A stretch of DNA of 64,000 nt from Caulobacter sp. 602-1. Lineage in GTDB: Bacteria; Pseudomonadota; Alphaproteobacteria; Caulobacterales; Caulobacteraceae. Location of the stretch: the NCBI RefSeq assembly GCF_003931565.1, contig NZ_RRYI01000002.1:806001-870000 (forward strand), read 5' to 3'. Shown piece by piece: positions 14,793 through 24,462 of this stretch. A program made the translations under genes and the position numbers. Within the stretch, counting starts at the first letter, position 1; the number at the start of each line of letters is the position of its first letter. The notes below the pieces were generated by a model that saw only the letters and a list, made by a program, of their open reading frames with translations, made no database searches and was not told the origin of the DNA.

Positions 14793-16426
14793 GCGACGTC
14801 GACATATTTGATCAGCGTGGCCATGTTGGCGATGAACGCGGCGGTCGAGACGCCGATCTTCGGGTTCGGATCGGGATAGGGCGAGGTATCGTACTTGTCG
14901 CCGACCTTGGTCTCCGAGAAGTCGCCCGGCGTCGGCTCGGCCGGAGGCTCGCCGGCATAGGGGTGGCTGGTCGAGGTCAGGGGCGTGGGCCACCAGCCTT
15001 CGGCGTTGAGCTCCACGGTCAGCTTGGCGACCTTGTCGGCGTCGGCCGACACGGCCTTGGGGGCGGAGCTGGACAGGTCGCCGCCGACCGACAGGTCCTC
15101 GACCGAGATGTCCTTGACCATGAAGTATTTGGGCAGCGGACGCTGGCCCTTCAGCGGCGAGTGCTTGCTGGCCTCTTCCGGCGGCGTGGCTTTCAGCGTC
15201 TGGTAGCGGGCGCGCAGGCCCTTCACATCCACGTTCCGGAACGACGAGTAGTGGGTGACCGTGTTGTGCGGGTTCTCGTCGGTGAAGTAACGGCCGCTGA
15301 CCACGTTCGAGCCGGCGCGATGCACGTACAGCGGTCGGCCGTTGCCGATCTGGATGAAGGTCGGATAGCGCGGCTTGCCGGGCATGACGTCGTCGGGCAG
15401 TCGCACGGAGTCCAACCAGTCCAAGGCCTCGGGCACCCGGGTCAGGTACTTCGGGTCGCCGGTCAGCTGGTAGAAGGTCATCATCTGCGACAGGCAGCTG
15501 GCCGTGGCGTGGGTGGCGAACGCCTTGGGCTCGTAGGTGCGGGCGCCGGCCGGCTTCAGGTCGGCTACGGTGTGCTGCAGGCCCCAGGCCGGTTGCGGCT
15601 GTGGCTGTTGGCAGGCGATGTAGCAGTCCATGGCGCGGCGGATCGGCTCCAGGACGCTCTTATCGCCCAGGGCCTGGTAGACCATGATCAGGAACTCGAT
15701 GTTCTCGCCGATCACATCGTCATTGAAAGTGATGAAGCTGGTGTAGTCCGGGTTGCCGTGGTGGTGGAACTCGTTCTTCAGCGGATAGCGCTGCGGCCAG
15801 CCGCCGACGGGATACTGGCTCTCCAGCACGAACTTCAGGGCCTTCTCGAAGGCGGCCTTGTACTTCGGATCCTTCTTTTCGACGTACATGCGCAGCATGA
15901 ACTTGCAGCACTCGGCAGTGCCTTCGTCGTCGAAGGTGCAGTTGCCGTAGTAGTGCTGGAATTCCTCGAGGCGCCAGCCGTTCTTGCCGATCGTGTCGTA
16001 CCACCGCTTCAGCGAGGCCTCGCCGGCGAAGTCGCCGATATAGTTCCAGCCGCCGGCCGGGTTCTGGATAGCGATCAGGGCGTCGGCGGCCTTGCGGGCG
16101 GCGTCGTAGTAATATTCGTCCCGGGTGGCGTGATAGGCGTCGAGGAACAGGTGACCGACCGTGCCGGTGCCGGGCGGCTGCACCCAGATCATCGTCGGAA
16201 AGGCTTCCATCTCGCCCCAGCGACGCGACAGGTCGGCCGAGTAGGACCAGACATAGCCGCCCTTGTAGGCGGCCTTCTCGACCATGAACCTGGCCGCCTT
16301 CTTCATGGTCCCCAAGGCGTCCGCCTTGGTCGGCGCGGCCAGGGCCTTCAGCGGCAGGCCCGCGGCGGCGAAGGCGGCGGCCGTGGTGGCCATCAGGCGG
16401 CGACGGGAGAGGGGGGAGAGCGGCAT
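14789..16426 (-). CDS. Tat-exported pectate lyase (PL10-like)
   Basis: A 545-residue protein with a twin-arginine signal (LSRRRLMATTAAAF, then an Ala-rich hydrophobic stretch ending ALAAPT). The mature part is an alpha-toroid pectate lyase: repeated W/Y-rich helices with AIQNPAGGWNYIGDF and SQYPVGGWPQRYPL, as in the PL10 family, which cleaves polygalacturonate by beta-elimination using Ca2+. I start at ATG 16426 rather than the longer frame because the Tat signal begins there and GGAG lies upstream. Two LacI-type operator-like sites lie about 175-210 bases upstream, consistent with induction by pectin products. Solitary here, without a transporter or pathway genes. Confidence 0.85.
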   Translation of the reverse strand: MPLSPLSRRRLMATTAAAFAAAGLPLKALAAPTKADALGTMKKAARFMVEKAAYKGGYVWSYSADLSRRWGEMEAFPTMIWVQPPGTGTVGHLFLDAYHATRDEYYYDAARKAADALIAIQNPAGGWNYIGDFAGEASLKRWYDTIGKNGWRLEEFQHYYGNCTFDDEGTAECCKFMLRMYVEKKDPKYKAAFEKALKFVLESQYPVGGWPQRYPLKNEFHHHGNPDYTSFITFNDDVIGENIEFLIMVYQALGDKSVLEPIRRAMDCYIACQQPQPQPAWGLQHTVADLKPAGARTYEPKAFATHATASCLSQMMTFYQLTGDPKYLTRVPEALDWLDSVRLPDDVMPGKPRYPTFIQIGNGRPLYVHRAGSNVVSGRYFTDENPHNTVTHYSSFRNVDVKGLRARYQTLKATPPEEASKHSPLKGQRPLPKYFMVKDISVEDLSVGGDLSSSAPKAVSADADKVAKLTVELNAEGWWPTPLTSTSHPYAGEPPAEPTPGDFSETKVGDKYDTSPYPDPNPKIGVSTAAFIANMATLIKYVDVA

Positions 16427-16601
16427 GCGGGACTCCGGATGAGGCGGAGCCGTCGACGATCGGAAAGCCGCTAGAGCCTGTTTGGACAGGTTCCATCTCA
16501 AAGCCTGGAGCGTGATAGGCGCCGAAATCGGCATCCATTTTCGACTGTCGCGCTAGACGGCTTTTGGCGTTTCTCCCGGCCATGATGGCTCCGTCGTCTG
16601 A

Positions 16602-16636
16602 TGCAACGGTTTCAGTTAACATGCTACCGGTGTCAT
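16602..16636 (-). promoter_or_regulatory. Two LacI-family-type operator sites upstream of pectate lyase
   Basis: ATGCTACCGGTGTCAT (16621-16636) is a dyad around ACCGGT matching its reverse complement at 12 of 16 positions. TGCAACGGTTTCA (16602-16614) is a second, weaker dyad around the same AACSGTT core. A central CCGGT with flanking TG...CA is typical of LacI-family operators for sugar catabolism in Caulobacter and Xanthomonas. Position upstream of a pectate lyase suggests a pectin-responsive repressor; none is encoded nearby. Confidence 0.45.
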
Positions 16637-16644
16637 AGCTTTTG

Positions 16645-16925
16645 GCTACCCACTTTTTGCGACGAGTTCTCTCATTCTGGGATGGCCGCGTCAGTGCGCC
16701 GCGGCCCGGCTCAAACCCCTTTTGTGCAAAGGATTTCAAGCCCCGTAGCGTCCCCGAAATGGGGCCTGCGACAGGTCGACGCGTTGCCTAAGGATCCGCG
16801 TTCGGCGAAAGCAATGGCGCCAGTTTACGAGGCGACGCCGCTGCGCTCGATGTCAGCGCGGCCGACGCCGTCCTGTTGGGGAACAGGACGACACCCCCGG
16901 ACCTTCCAAGTCCGGGGGTGTTTTC
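16645..16925 (+). ncRNA. Candidate small RNA ending at an orphan intrinsic terminator (5' end uncertain)
   Basis: The strong plus-strand terminator at 16891-16924 has no plus-strand protein gene in the preceding 2.1 kb (the last ends at 14792), so something short must be transcribed into it. The sequence before it contains a second perfect hairpin (16870-16889). It lacks the marker sequences of tmRNA (no tag-coding frame), SRP RNA or RNase P RNA. The 5' end given is a guess and no promoter is convincing. Confidence 0.35.
16870..16924 (+). terminator. Strong intrinsic terminator preceded by a second hairpin
   Basis: Stem 1: GTCCTGTT (16870-16877) and AACAGGAC (16882-16889) with loop GGGG. Stem 2: ACACCCCCGGAC (16891-16902) and GTCCGGGGGTGT (16910-16921), a perfect 12-bp stem with a 7-base loop, followed by TTT then CATT. 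The T-run is on the plus strand only. Confidence 0.8.
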
Positions 16926-17053
16926 ATTCGCGCGTCATGCTTGCGAATTTAACATTCTGTGACAATTGGGCGCACGCAAAACGATGGTTAATGAACGGTG
17001 TGCGTCCAGCGGTCGCATGGTGGCTCTGTTCATGTCCTGTAAATGTTCGCCCC

Positions 17054-17236
17054 ATGGGGAACAGCAACGATCATCTCAGCGAAGCCGAGCGTCTCGAGCG
17101 ACAAGCCGAGATCGCCGAGACTGCTCATGTCCGGGCGGCGCTGCTGCGCATGGCCCAGGCTTCGCGCGGCGCGGCGGCCCTCCTGGGGCTGTTCGAAGCC
17201 TCGCGCGAAGACGGCCAGCCCTCGATTATGCGCTAA
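17054..17236 (+). CDS. Small 60-residue helical protein, unknown function
   Basis: MGNSNDHLSEAERLERQAEI begins a 60-residue protein that is mostly amphipathic helix; the following AETAHVRAALLRMAQASR resembles short alphaproteobacterial proteins with an AE(T/A)A-x3-VRA-x-LL-x-MA pattern. No clear Shine-Dalgarno precedes the ATG. Its stop lies inside the convergent racemase gene (11-bp overlap at 17226-17236). Coding potential is supported by the family-like pattern, not by strong start signals. Confidence 0.5.
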   Translation: MGNSNDHLSEAERLERQAEIAETAHVRAALLRMAQASRGAAALLGLFEASREDGQPSIMR

Positions 17237-17918
17237 TATCCTCGAGGCAGACCGCCACGCAGCGCTTGGCCAACTCTTCCGTCGCATCGAGGAAGGGAAC
17301 CGACAGGTCGGCCGCGCTCAGCACCAGCGGCACTTCCGTACAGCCCGCCACCACGCTCTGCGCGCCCTTGCCGACCAGGCGGTGGGCAAGGGCGGCCATG
17401 GTCTCGCGCGAGTCCGGGCCGACGTGGCCCTGCTTGATGCGATAGAGCAGGGCCATGAACTCGACCTGCTCGTGGTCGTCCAGCATCACCACCTCCAGGC
17501 CCATATGCGAGAAGCGGTCGCGATAGAGGCCGAGCGCCAGACCGGTGCCCAGCACGCCGACGACGCCGGCGCCCTTGGCCTGGGCGGCCAGGCCCGCCGT
17601 CTCCAGCATGTCGACCAGCGGCAGACCCGAGGCGCGAACCGCGTCTGCATAGGCATGGGCGGTGTTGCAGGCGATGGCCAGCACCTGGGCCCCGCCGTCG
17701 CGCAGGCCCGCCGCCATGGCGGCCAGCACGGGGCCGGGGTCCGAGGCGCTGACATTGCGGTCCGGCACCTTGGGATTGATGTCGACCAGCACCCGTAGGT
17801 GGTCCTGCTCGCGCTTGACCGGCGTGGCGGCCTGCAGCTTGGCGAGGAAGTCCAGGGTCGCCGCCGGGCCCATGCCGCCCAGCACCCCCAAGACCTTGCT
17901 CTGGGGACTCTTGCTCAT
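17226..17918 (-). CDS. Aspartate/glutamate racemase family protein
   Basis: A 230-residue cofactor-independent racemase. The two catalytic Cys are present: C84 in AIACNTAH and C193 in VAGCTEVPL, and the N-terminal [16 protein letters not shown] is the family signature. It would interconvert L- and D-aspartate, glutamate or a related amino acid; the exact substrate is unknown. The ATG overlaps the stop of the upstream D-cysteine desulfhydrase-like gene (17915-17918), so the two are translationally coupled and probably serve one D-amino acid pathway. Confidence 0.85.
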   Translation of the reverse strand: MSKSPQSKVLGVLGGMGPAATLDFLAKLQAATPVKREQDHLRVLVDINPKVPDRNVSASDPGPVLAAMAAGLRDGGAQVLAIACNTAHAYADAVRASGLPLVDMLETAGLAAQAKGAGVVGVLGTGLALGLYRDRFSHMGLEVVMLDDHEQVEFMALLYRIKQGHVGPDSRETMAALAHRLVGKGAQSVVAGCTEVPLVLSAADLSVPFLDATEELAKRCVAVCLEDISA

Positions 17919-18916
17919 CGGAGGGCGGGCTCCAGCACGGACTGATAGCCGAACAGGCCCTGGGCGCCGCCGGTGTGCAGGAACACCACCCGCTCGTTCT
18001 TGAACGCGCCTTTGGCGGCCTGGTCGATCAGGCCTTTCAGCGCCTTGCCCGAATAGACCGGATCGAACAGCAGGCCCTCGGTCCGAGCCGCCAGGGCCAG
18101 GGCGTCGATCACGCCCTGATCGACCAGGCCATAGCCCTCGCCTACATAGTCGCAGTCGGCCACGACCATCTCGCGATTGACGCGGCCGGCCGCGCCGATC
18201 TTCTCGGCGGTGGCGAGCGCCAAGTTGAAGACGTTCTCCTCCTGCTTGGGCTTGGGGGCGCGCACGCCGAAGCCCAGGATCGGGATGTCGACCGACAGGG
18301 CCGCGAAGCCCGCCACCAGGCCCGCGTGGGTGCCGGCGCTGCCGGTCGCCGTGACCAGGCGGTCGATCTTCAGGTCCATCCCGTCGGCCTGGACCACCAG
18401 TTCACGGGCGCAGTCGACATAGCCCAGCGCGCCGACCGTATTCGAGCCGCCACCCGGGATGACATAGGGCTTGCCGCCGCGCTGGCGGACGCTGTCGGCG
18501 GTGGCTTCCAGCTCGGCGACCATGTCCGCGCCGCCGGGCACGTAGCGGATCGCCGCGCCCAGCAGCTTGTCGAGCAGGACATTGCCGTTGCCCATGTAGT
18601 CGCTGGCCTTGGAGCCGGTGCGTTCTTCCAGGATCACTTCGGTCCTGAGGCCAAAGCGGGCGCCAGCGGCGATGGTCTGGCGCACGTGGTTGGACTGCAC
18701 CGCGCCTTGCGTGACCAGCGTGTCGGCGCCCTGGGCTAGGGCCTCGCCGAGCAGGAACTCCAGCTTGCGGGTCTTGTTGCCGCCGCCAGCCAGGCCGGTG
18801 CAGTCGTCGCGCTTGACCCAGAGGTCGATCCCGAGCGCCGCGCCCAGGCGGGGCAGCGGCTCCAGCGGGGTCGGCAGGTGGGCGAAGCGGGCGCGGGGGA
18901 AGCGGGCGAGGTGCAT
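17915..18916 (-). CDS. D-cysteine desulfhydrase / ACC deaminase family PLP enzyme
   Basis: A 333-residue fold-type II PLP enzyme. The PLP lysine motif [12 protein letters not shown] is present (K51 is the expected Schiff-base Lys), with the [16 protein letters not shown] and [17 protein letters not shown] segments of the family. Candidates are D-cysteine desulfhydrase (D-cysteine to pyruvate, H2S, ammonia), L-cysteate sulfo-lyase (CuyA) or ACC deaminase; sequence reading alone does not decide. The partner racemase gene (ATGA overlap) favours a D-amino acid or cysteate substrate. First gene of the two-gene minus-strand operon. Confidence 0.8.
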   Translation of the reverse strand: MHLARFPRARFAHLPTPLEPLPRLGAALGIDLWVKRDDCTGLAGGGNKTRKLEFLLGEALAQGADTLVTQGAVQSNHVRQTIAAGARFGLRTEVILEERTGSKASDYMGNGNVLLDKLLGAAIRYVPGGADMVAELEATADSVRQRGGKPYVIPGGGSNTVGALGYVDCARELVVQADGMDLKIDRLVTATGSAGTHAGLVAGFAALSVDIPILGFGVRAPKPKQEENVFNLALATAEKIGAAGRVNREMVVADCDYVGEGYGLVDQGVIDALALAARTEGLLFDPVYSGKALKGLIDQAAKGAFKNERVVFLHTGGAQGLFGYQSVLEPALR

Positions 18917-18983
18917 GAGCGGAAGTCCCTGACGGAGTCGCCGCCTCTGTTAGCACGACCCGCCCCCGATGCGATGGCGCCGC

Positions 18984-19012
18984 TTCGAGCCGCCGCGCGA
19001 CGGTGCTATGAT
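18984..19012 (+). promoter_or_regulatory. Possible promoter for exported TPR gene
   Basis: TATGAT (19007-19012), preceded by GTGC, is a good -10 about 50 bases upstream of the start at 19063. The -35 candidate TTCGAG (18984-18989, spacing 17) is poor. A GC-rich hairpin-prone leader (GGCCGG ... CCGGCC) follows. Confidence 0.35.
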
Positions 19013-19062
19013 CGCCGCATAAGCGGCCGGCCAGAGAGACCGGCCCGATGGGAGGAAGACAT

Positions 19063-19620
19063 ATGCGAGCGATCCCTGTCGCCGCCCTCTGCGCTACGGC
19101 CATGCTGGCCGCCGCCGGAGCCGCTGGCGCTTCGAACCTGATCATCGGCGGCGGTTCCGCCCAGGAATGCTCCGACGCGGCGGAAAAGGGCCGCACGGAC
19201 AACCGCGCCGTCCTGGCCTGCACCACCGCCCTTGAGGTCGAGACTTTGAGCTTCCGCGATCGCGCCCGGACCTATGTGAACCGCGGCGTCCTGCAGATGC
19301 GCCAGCGTCAGTTCGACGCCGCTCGCGCCGACTTCGACCAGGCCTCGGCCATCGATCCGAACCTGGGCGAGGCCTATGTGAACCGCGGGGCGACCTTCGT
19401 CGGCGAGGAGCGCTATCGCGAGGGCGTGGAACAGATCGACAAGGGCCTTTCCATGGGCGTAAGGGCGCCGGAAAAGGCCTTCTTCAATCGCGGCCTGGCC
19501 AATGAAGGGCTCGGCGACCTGACCGCGGCCTATAATGACTATTCGCGAGCGGCCCAGTTGAAGCCCGATTGGCCGGCGCCGAAGACCGAACTCGCGCGTT
19601 TCACGGTCAAGCGGCCCTGA
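19063..19620 (+). CDS. Exported TPR repeat protein
   Basis: A 185-residue protein with a signal peptide (MRAIPVAALCATAMLAAAGAAGA) and three TPR-like units (RARTYVNRGVLQMRQRQFDAAR, then EAYVNRGATFVGEERYREG, then KAFFNRGLANEGLGDLTAA). GGAGGA 7 bases before ATG 19063 fixes the start against the ATG at 19048. It begins a run of three plus-strand envelope genes. The binding partner is unknown. Confidence 0.78.
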   Translation: MRAIPVAALCATAMLAAAGAAGASNLIIGGGSAQECSDAAEKGRTDNRAVLACTTALEVETLSFRDRARTYVNRGVLQMRQRQFDAARADFDQASAIDPNLGEAYVNRGATFVGEERYREGVEQIDKGLSMGVRAPEKAFFNRGLANEGLGDLTAAYNDYSRAAQLKPDWPAPKTELARFTVKRP

Positions 19621-19664
19621 CGCGCGGCGCGTCGTCGGCTCGCCCCGTTTGTAGGAGCATCCCG

Positions 19665-20030
19665 ATGACGCGCACGGTTCTTTGGCTCACGATAGGCTTG
19701 GCGGCGCTGGGCGGCGCGGCCCAGGCCCAGACGACCCTGCGCGACATCCAGGCGCGCAACGCCGCCGCGCAAGCGGTCGACGACGTGCGGCGCGACATGC
19801 TGTCGAACCAGATCGACGCTTCGAACGCCAACGAGCGGGCCAGGACCCAGGTGATCCTGCGCGACCTCAACGATCAGCGAAGCGGGACCCTCCCGCCGCG
19901 CGACGACGCCGCGCGCCGTGACGCGGAGCTTTCAGCTTCGATCAGCCGCATGGAACGCTTGACGCAGGACGCTCTGGACCAGAGCAATGCGCGCATGCGG
20001 GCGATCAAGCCCGCCAGCCAACCGAACTGA
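19665..20030 (+). CDS. Small exported hypothetical protein
   Basis: A 121-residue protein with a signal peptide (MTRTVLWLTIGLAALGGAAQA) and a mature part that is Asp/Arg/Ala-rich and predicted helical (ARNAAAQAVDDVRRDMLSNQ). TAGGAG lies 8 bases before the ATG. I do not recognise a named family. It sits 44 bases after the TPR gene and 11 bases before the metallopeptidase gene, so all three may be co-transcribed. Confidence 0.65.
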   Translation: MTRTVLWLTIGLAALGGAAQAQTTLRDIQARNAAAQAVDDVRRDMLSNQIDASNANERARTQVILRDLNDQRSGTLPPRDDAARRDAELSASISRMERLTQDALDQSNARMRAIKPASQPN

Positions 20031-20041
20031 GCGAGGACGGC

Positions 20042-20890
20042 ATGGAGTGGGAAGGCGGACGTCGGTCCGGCAATATCGAGGATCGGCGCGGTCTGGGGCC
20101 TGTCGGCATCGCTGGCGGCGGCATCGGCGCGGTGGTGCTGGCCGCCATCGGCTATTTCGTGTTCGGTATCGATCCGCGCACCACCATGGAAGCGACGCAG
20201 GGCCTGCAGCAACCCGCCCAACAGGAGGGGACGCGCGGCCAGGTGTCTGATCGCGAGGGCCAGTTCATCGATGTGATAGAGACATCGAACCGCGAGGTCT
20301 GGACACCGATCTTCCGCAACGAGGGCGTCGACTACCGGCCGCCCGAGGCCATCGTGCTCTATAACCAGGCCACCGGCACGGGCTGCGGCACGGGCCAGTC
20401 GGCCATGGGGCCGTTCTATTGTCCGGCCGACCAGAAGGTCTATCTGGACCTGTCGTTCTGGCAGGAACTGGAAGGCCGCTTCGGGGCGAAGGGCGAGTTC
20501 GCGCGCGCCTATGTCGTCAGCCACGAGATCGGCCACCACGTGCAGCACCTGCTGGGCGCGGACCAGCAGGCCCGCCGCCTGGGCGCGCGGGGCGAAGAGA
20601 GCGGCTCGGTAAGGCTCGAACTGCAGGCCGACTGCTATGCCGGCGTCTGGGCGGCCCACGCGGGCGAGGCCTCGGGCGGCAAGATCGTCATCAACCGCGC
20701 CGACATCCAGGACGGCCTGGGCGCCGCCGCCGCGGTGGGCGACGACACCATCCAGAAGCAGACCCAAGGCCAAGTCGTGCCCGACAGCTTCACCCACGGC
20801 AGCAGCGCCCAGCGGATGCGCTGGTTCACGCGCGGCTACGACCAGGGCGATCCGTCGGCCTGCGACACCTTCTCGGCCAGCCGGCTTTAA
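20042..20890 (+). CDS. YpfJ-like neutral zinc metallopeptidase
   Basis: A 282-residue membrane-anchored metallopeptidase of the YpfJ/neutral zinc family. One N-terminal membrane helix (about 20-42), then a periplasmic domain with HEIGHHVQ at 161-168 (Zn-binding HExxH) and the later ELQADCYAGVWAA (third ligand region), the family hallmarks. The opening MEWEGGRRSGNIEDRRG is also highly conserved in the family. Substrates are unknown. It ends 3 bases before the stop of the convergent RidA gene. Confidence 0.9.
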   Translation: MEWEGGRRSGNIEDRRGLGPVGIAGGGIGAVVLAAIGYFVFGIDPRTTMEATQGLQQPAQQEGTRGQVSDREGQFIDVIETSNREVWTPIFRNEGVDYRPPEAIVLYNQATGTGCGTGQSAMGPFYCPADQKVYLDLSFWQELEGRFGAKGEFARAYVVSHEIGHHVQHLLGADQQARRLGARGEESGSVRLELQADCYAGVWAAHAGEASGGKIVINRADIQDGLGAAAAVGDDTIQKQTQGQVVPDSFTHGSSAQRMRWFTRGYDQGDPSACDTFSASRL

Positions 20891-20893
20891 GGC

Positions 20894-21415
20894 CTACTTC
20901 TTCGGGGCGTAGGCGATCAGCTGGATCTCGACGATCCCGCCGGCGGGCAGCAGACCGCTGGTCCCGACGGCGGTCCAGGCCGGGTTTGGACCCTTGATGA
21001 ACTCGCTTTTGACGGCGTTGATCATGGCCAGCTGCTCCCATCGCGGGGCGGGCTGATCGGGCCCCTCCCAGACGTGGAAGCTGTTGATCATCACCACGTC
21101 GTCGAAGGTGGCGCCCGAGGCCTTCAACGTGTTGTCCAGGGCGACGAAGGCGCGGCGGACCTGCCGCTTGAACGACTCCGGGTCCGTGCCCTCGTCCTTG
21201 GCGCGCCCGGCGACCGCGCCCGAGACGTAGAGCATGTCGCCGGCCCGGCGGGCGGGGGCGTACTTGAACTCGTCATAGGACTTCTGGTGACGTTCGGACG
21301 GGATGATCACCTCGCCGCCCGAGGACGGGATCGTCTTGGGATAGGTCTCCTGCGCCAGGGCGGGCGTGGCGATCAGGGCGCAGAGGATGGGCAAGGCCAG
21401 GCGGCGGAAGGTCAT
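20894..21415 (-). CDS. Exported RidA/YjgF family protein
   Basis: A 173-residue protein: signal peptide (MTFRRLALPILCALIATPALA), then a RidA domain (KYAPARRAGDMLYVSGAVAG, AFVALDNTLKASGATFDDVV, WTAVGTSGLLPAGGIVEIQLIA). RidA proteins hydrolyse reactive imines/enamines; exported forms are less understood. The Arg of the canonical RRPARS-type active site is not obviously kept (WTAVGTSGLL in its place). The ATG at 21415 starts the signal peptide; the much longer open frame is not coding. It lies 68 bases downstream of an exported alpha/beta hydrolase on the same strand. Confidence 0.82.
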   Translation of the reverse strand: MTFRRLALPILCALIATPALAQETYPKTIPSSGGEVIIPSERHQKSYDEFKYAPARRAGDMLYVSGAVAGRAKDEGTDPESFKRQVRRAFVALDNTLKASGATFDDVVMINSFHVWEGPDQPAPRWEQLAMINAVKSEFIKGPNPAWTAVGTSGLLPAGGIVEIQLIAYAPKK

Positions 21416-21483
21416 GGGGGATCTCCATGGAACGCGGGTCTCCGGATCGCGTGACCGGCCGCCGGCCGCAAGTGAATTAACCG

Positions 21484-22236
21484 TCACCCGGCGGCGCGGA
21501 TGATCAGATCCACGATCGCCTTGGGATGCGAGATCATCGACACGTGGCTGGACGGCAGCTCGATGGTCGTCGCTTTCATGCGCTTGGCCAGGAACCGCTC
21601 GAGGTCCGGGCTGGTCGTCTGGTCGTTGGCCGAGACGGCGTAGAAGCTGGGCTTGTCGCGCCAGGCCGCCACGGTGGTCCGGCCGGCGAACAGGTTGGCG
21701 GCGATCGGCTGCTGGGTCGCGAAGAGCGCCAGGGCGCGGGCCGGTTCGACGTCGCCGGCGAAAAAGCGGACGAAGGCGTCCTGGGTCAGCCATGAATAGC
21801 CGTCGGTCGTCACGACTCCGGCCCGCACCGGCATGGTCGGATAGGTCGCAGCCAGGGCGTTGAAGTCCTCGCCGGCGTCTGGCGCGCGGGCGGCGACATA
21901 GACCAGGGCCGTGACCTTGGGGTCGACGCCGGCCTCGGTGATCGGCACGCCGCCCCACGAGTGGCCGACCAGCACGGTCGGGCCGTCCTGCCGCGCGAGG
22001 ACCCGCCGGGTGGCCGCCACGTCGTCGGCCAGCGAAGTGAGGGGGTTCTGCACCGCCGTGACGTTGAAGCCCTTGGCCTGTAGCGAAGGGATCACCTCGT
22101 TCCAGCACGAGCCATCGGCCCAGGCTCCGTGAACCAGAACAATGTTTTTCGCCGGTGTTCGAGCCAGGGCCGGCGTGGCGAGGCCTGCGGCGAGCGCGCC
22201 CAGTAGGACGGCGCGGCGATTGGGGATGGCGTTCAT
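21484..22236 (-). CDS. Exported alpha/beta hydrolase
   Basis: A 250-residue alpha/beta-hydrolase of the small esterase/salicylate-esterase-like type. The N-terminal NRRAVLLGALAAGLATPALA is a signal (possibly Tat). VLVHGAWADGSCW is the oxyanion loop, the nucleophile elbow is GHSWGG (Ser93), and the C-terminal SSHVSMISHP supplies the His. It is followed on the same strand by the RidA-like gene. The substrate is not inferable. Confidence 0.82.
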   Translation of the reverse strand: MNAIPNRRAVLLGALAAGLATPALARTPAKNIVLVHGAWADGSCWNEVIPSLQAKGFNVTAVQNPLTSLADDVAATRRVLARQDGPTVLVGHSWGGVPITEAGVDPKVTALVYVAARAPDAGEDFNALAATYPTMPVRAGVVTTDGYSWLTQDAFVRFFAGDVEPARALALFATQQPIAANLFAGRTTVAAWRDKPSFYAVSANDQTTSPDLERFLAKRMKATTIELPSSHVSMISHPKAIVDLIIRAAG

Positions 22237-22385
22237 GAGTATGCCCTCGGCGGTGGTGACCAGAGGCGGTCACGCTCCATTCGCGCCGGCAAGGCCAAGG
22301 GTAACGAGGTTGACGACTTCGTGATCGCCAGGGCGCGCGACGCTTGACCTTGGCGTCAACGCGCCTAGTGTCGGGCCGTTGTTCA
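22237..22385. promoter_or_regulatory. Divergent promoter region, hydrolase / thiC; TTGACC dyad
   Basis: TTGACC (22344-22349) could be the thiC -35, with TAGTGT (22366-22371) as a weak -10 at spacing 16, giving a transcript that begins just before the riboswitch. TTGAC and GTCAA (22354-22358) also form an inverted repeat with 5-6 bases between. Upstream bases carry the hydrolase promoter, not resolved. Confidence 0.35.
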
Positions 22386-24392
<2,007 letters not shown>

Positions 24393-24462
24393 GGCGGGTT
24401 TGACCCACCGCAAGGTGAGGCAAGAGGCGGCGGCTACAGCTTGGGCTTTCGGAGCCGCCGCC

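Larger units (their letters stand above)
16427..17053. other. 627-bp intergenic region: operators, structured RNA candidate, terminator
   Basis: Between the pectate lyase start and the next small gene. It holds two LacI-type dyads (16602-16636), a stretch without convincing coding (the plus-strand open frame through it is Cys/Trp-rich and atypical), two stacked hairpins with a T-run (16870-16924), and about 130 bases of AT-richer sequence that must carry the promoter of the 60-residue gene. Confidence 0.7.

Noticed and set aside
16645-16925. tmRNA, SRP RNA or RNase P RNA in the orphan-terminator region
   Set aside because: No tag-coding frame, no SRP GGTCAGGTCCGGAAGG-type loop, and no RNase P core were found.
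16601-17053. Possible long protein reading through the pectate lyase upstream region
   Set aside because: Cys/Trp-rich atypical composition and passage through a terminator hairpin; only the last 60 residues look protein-like.
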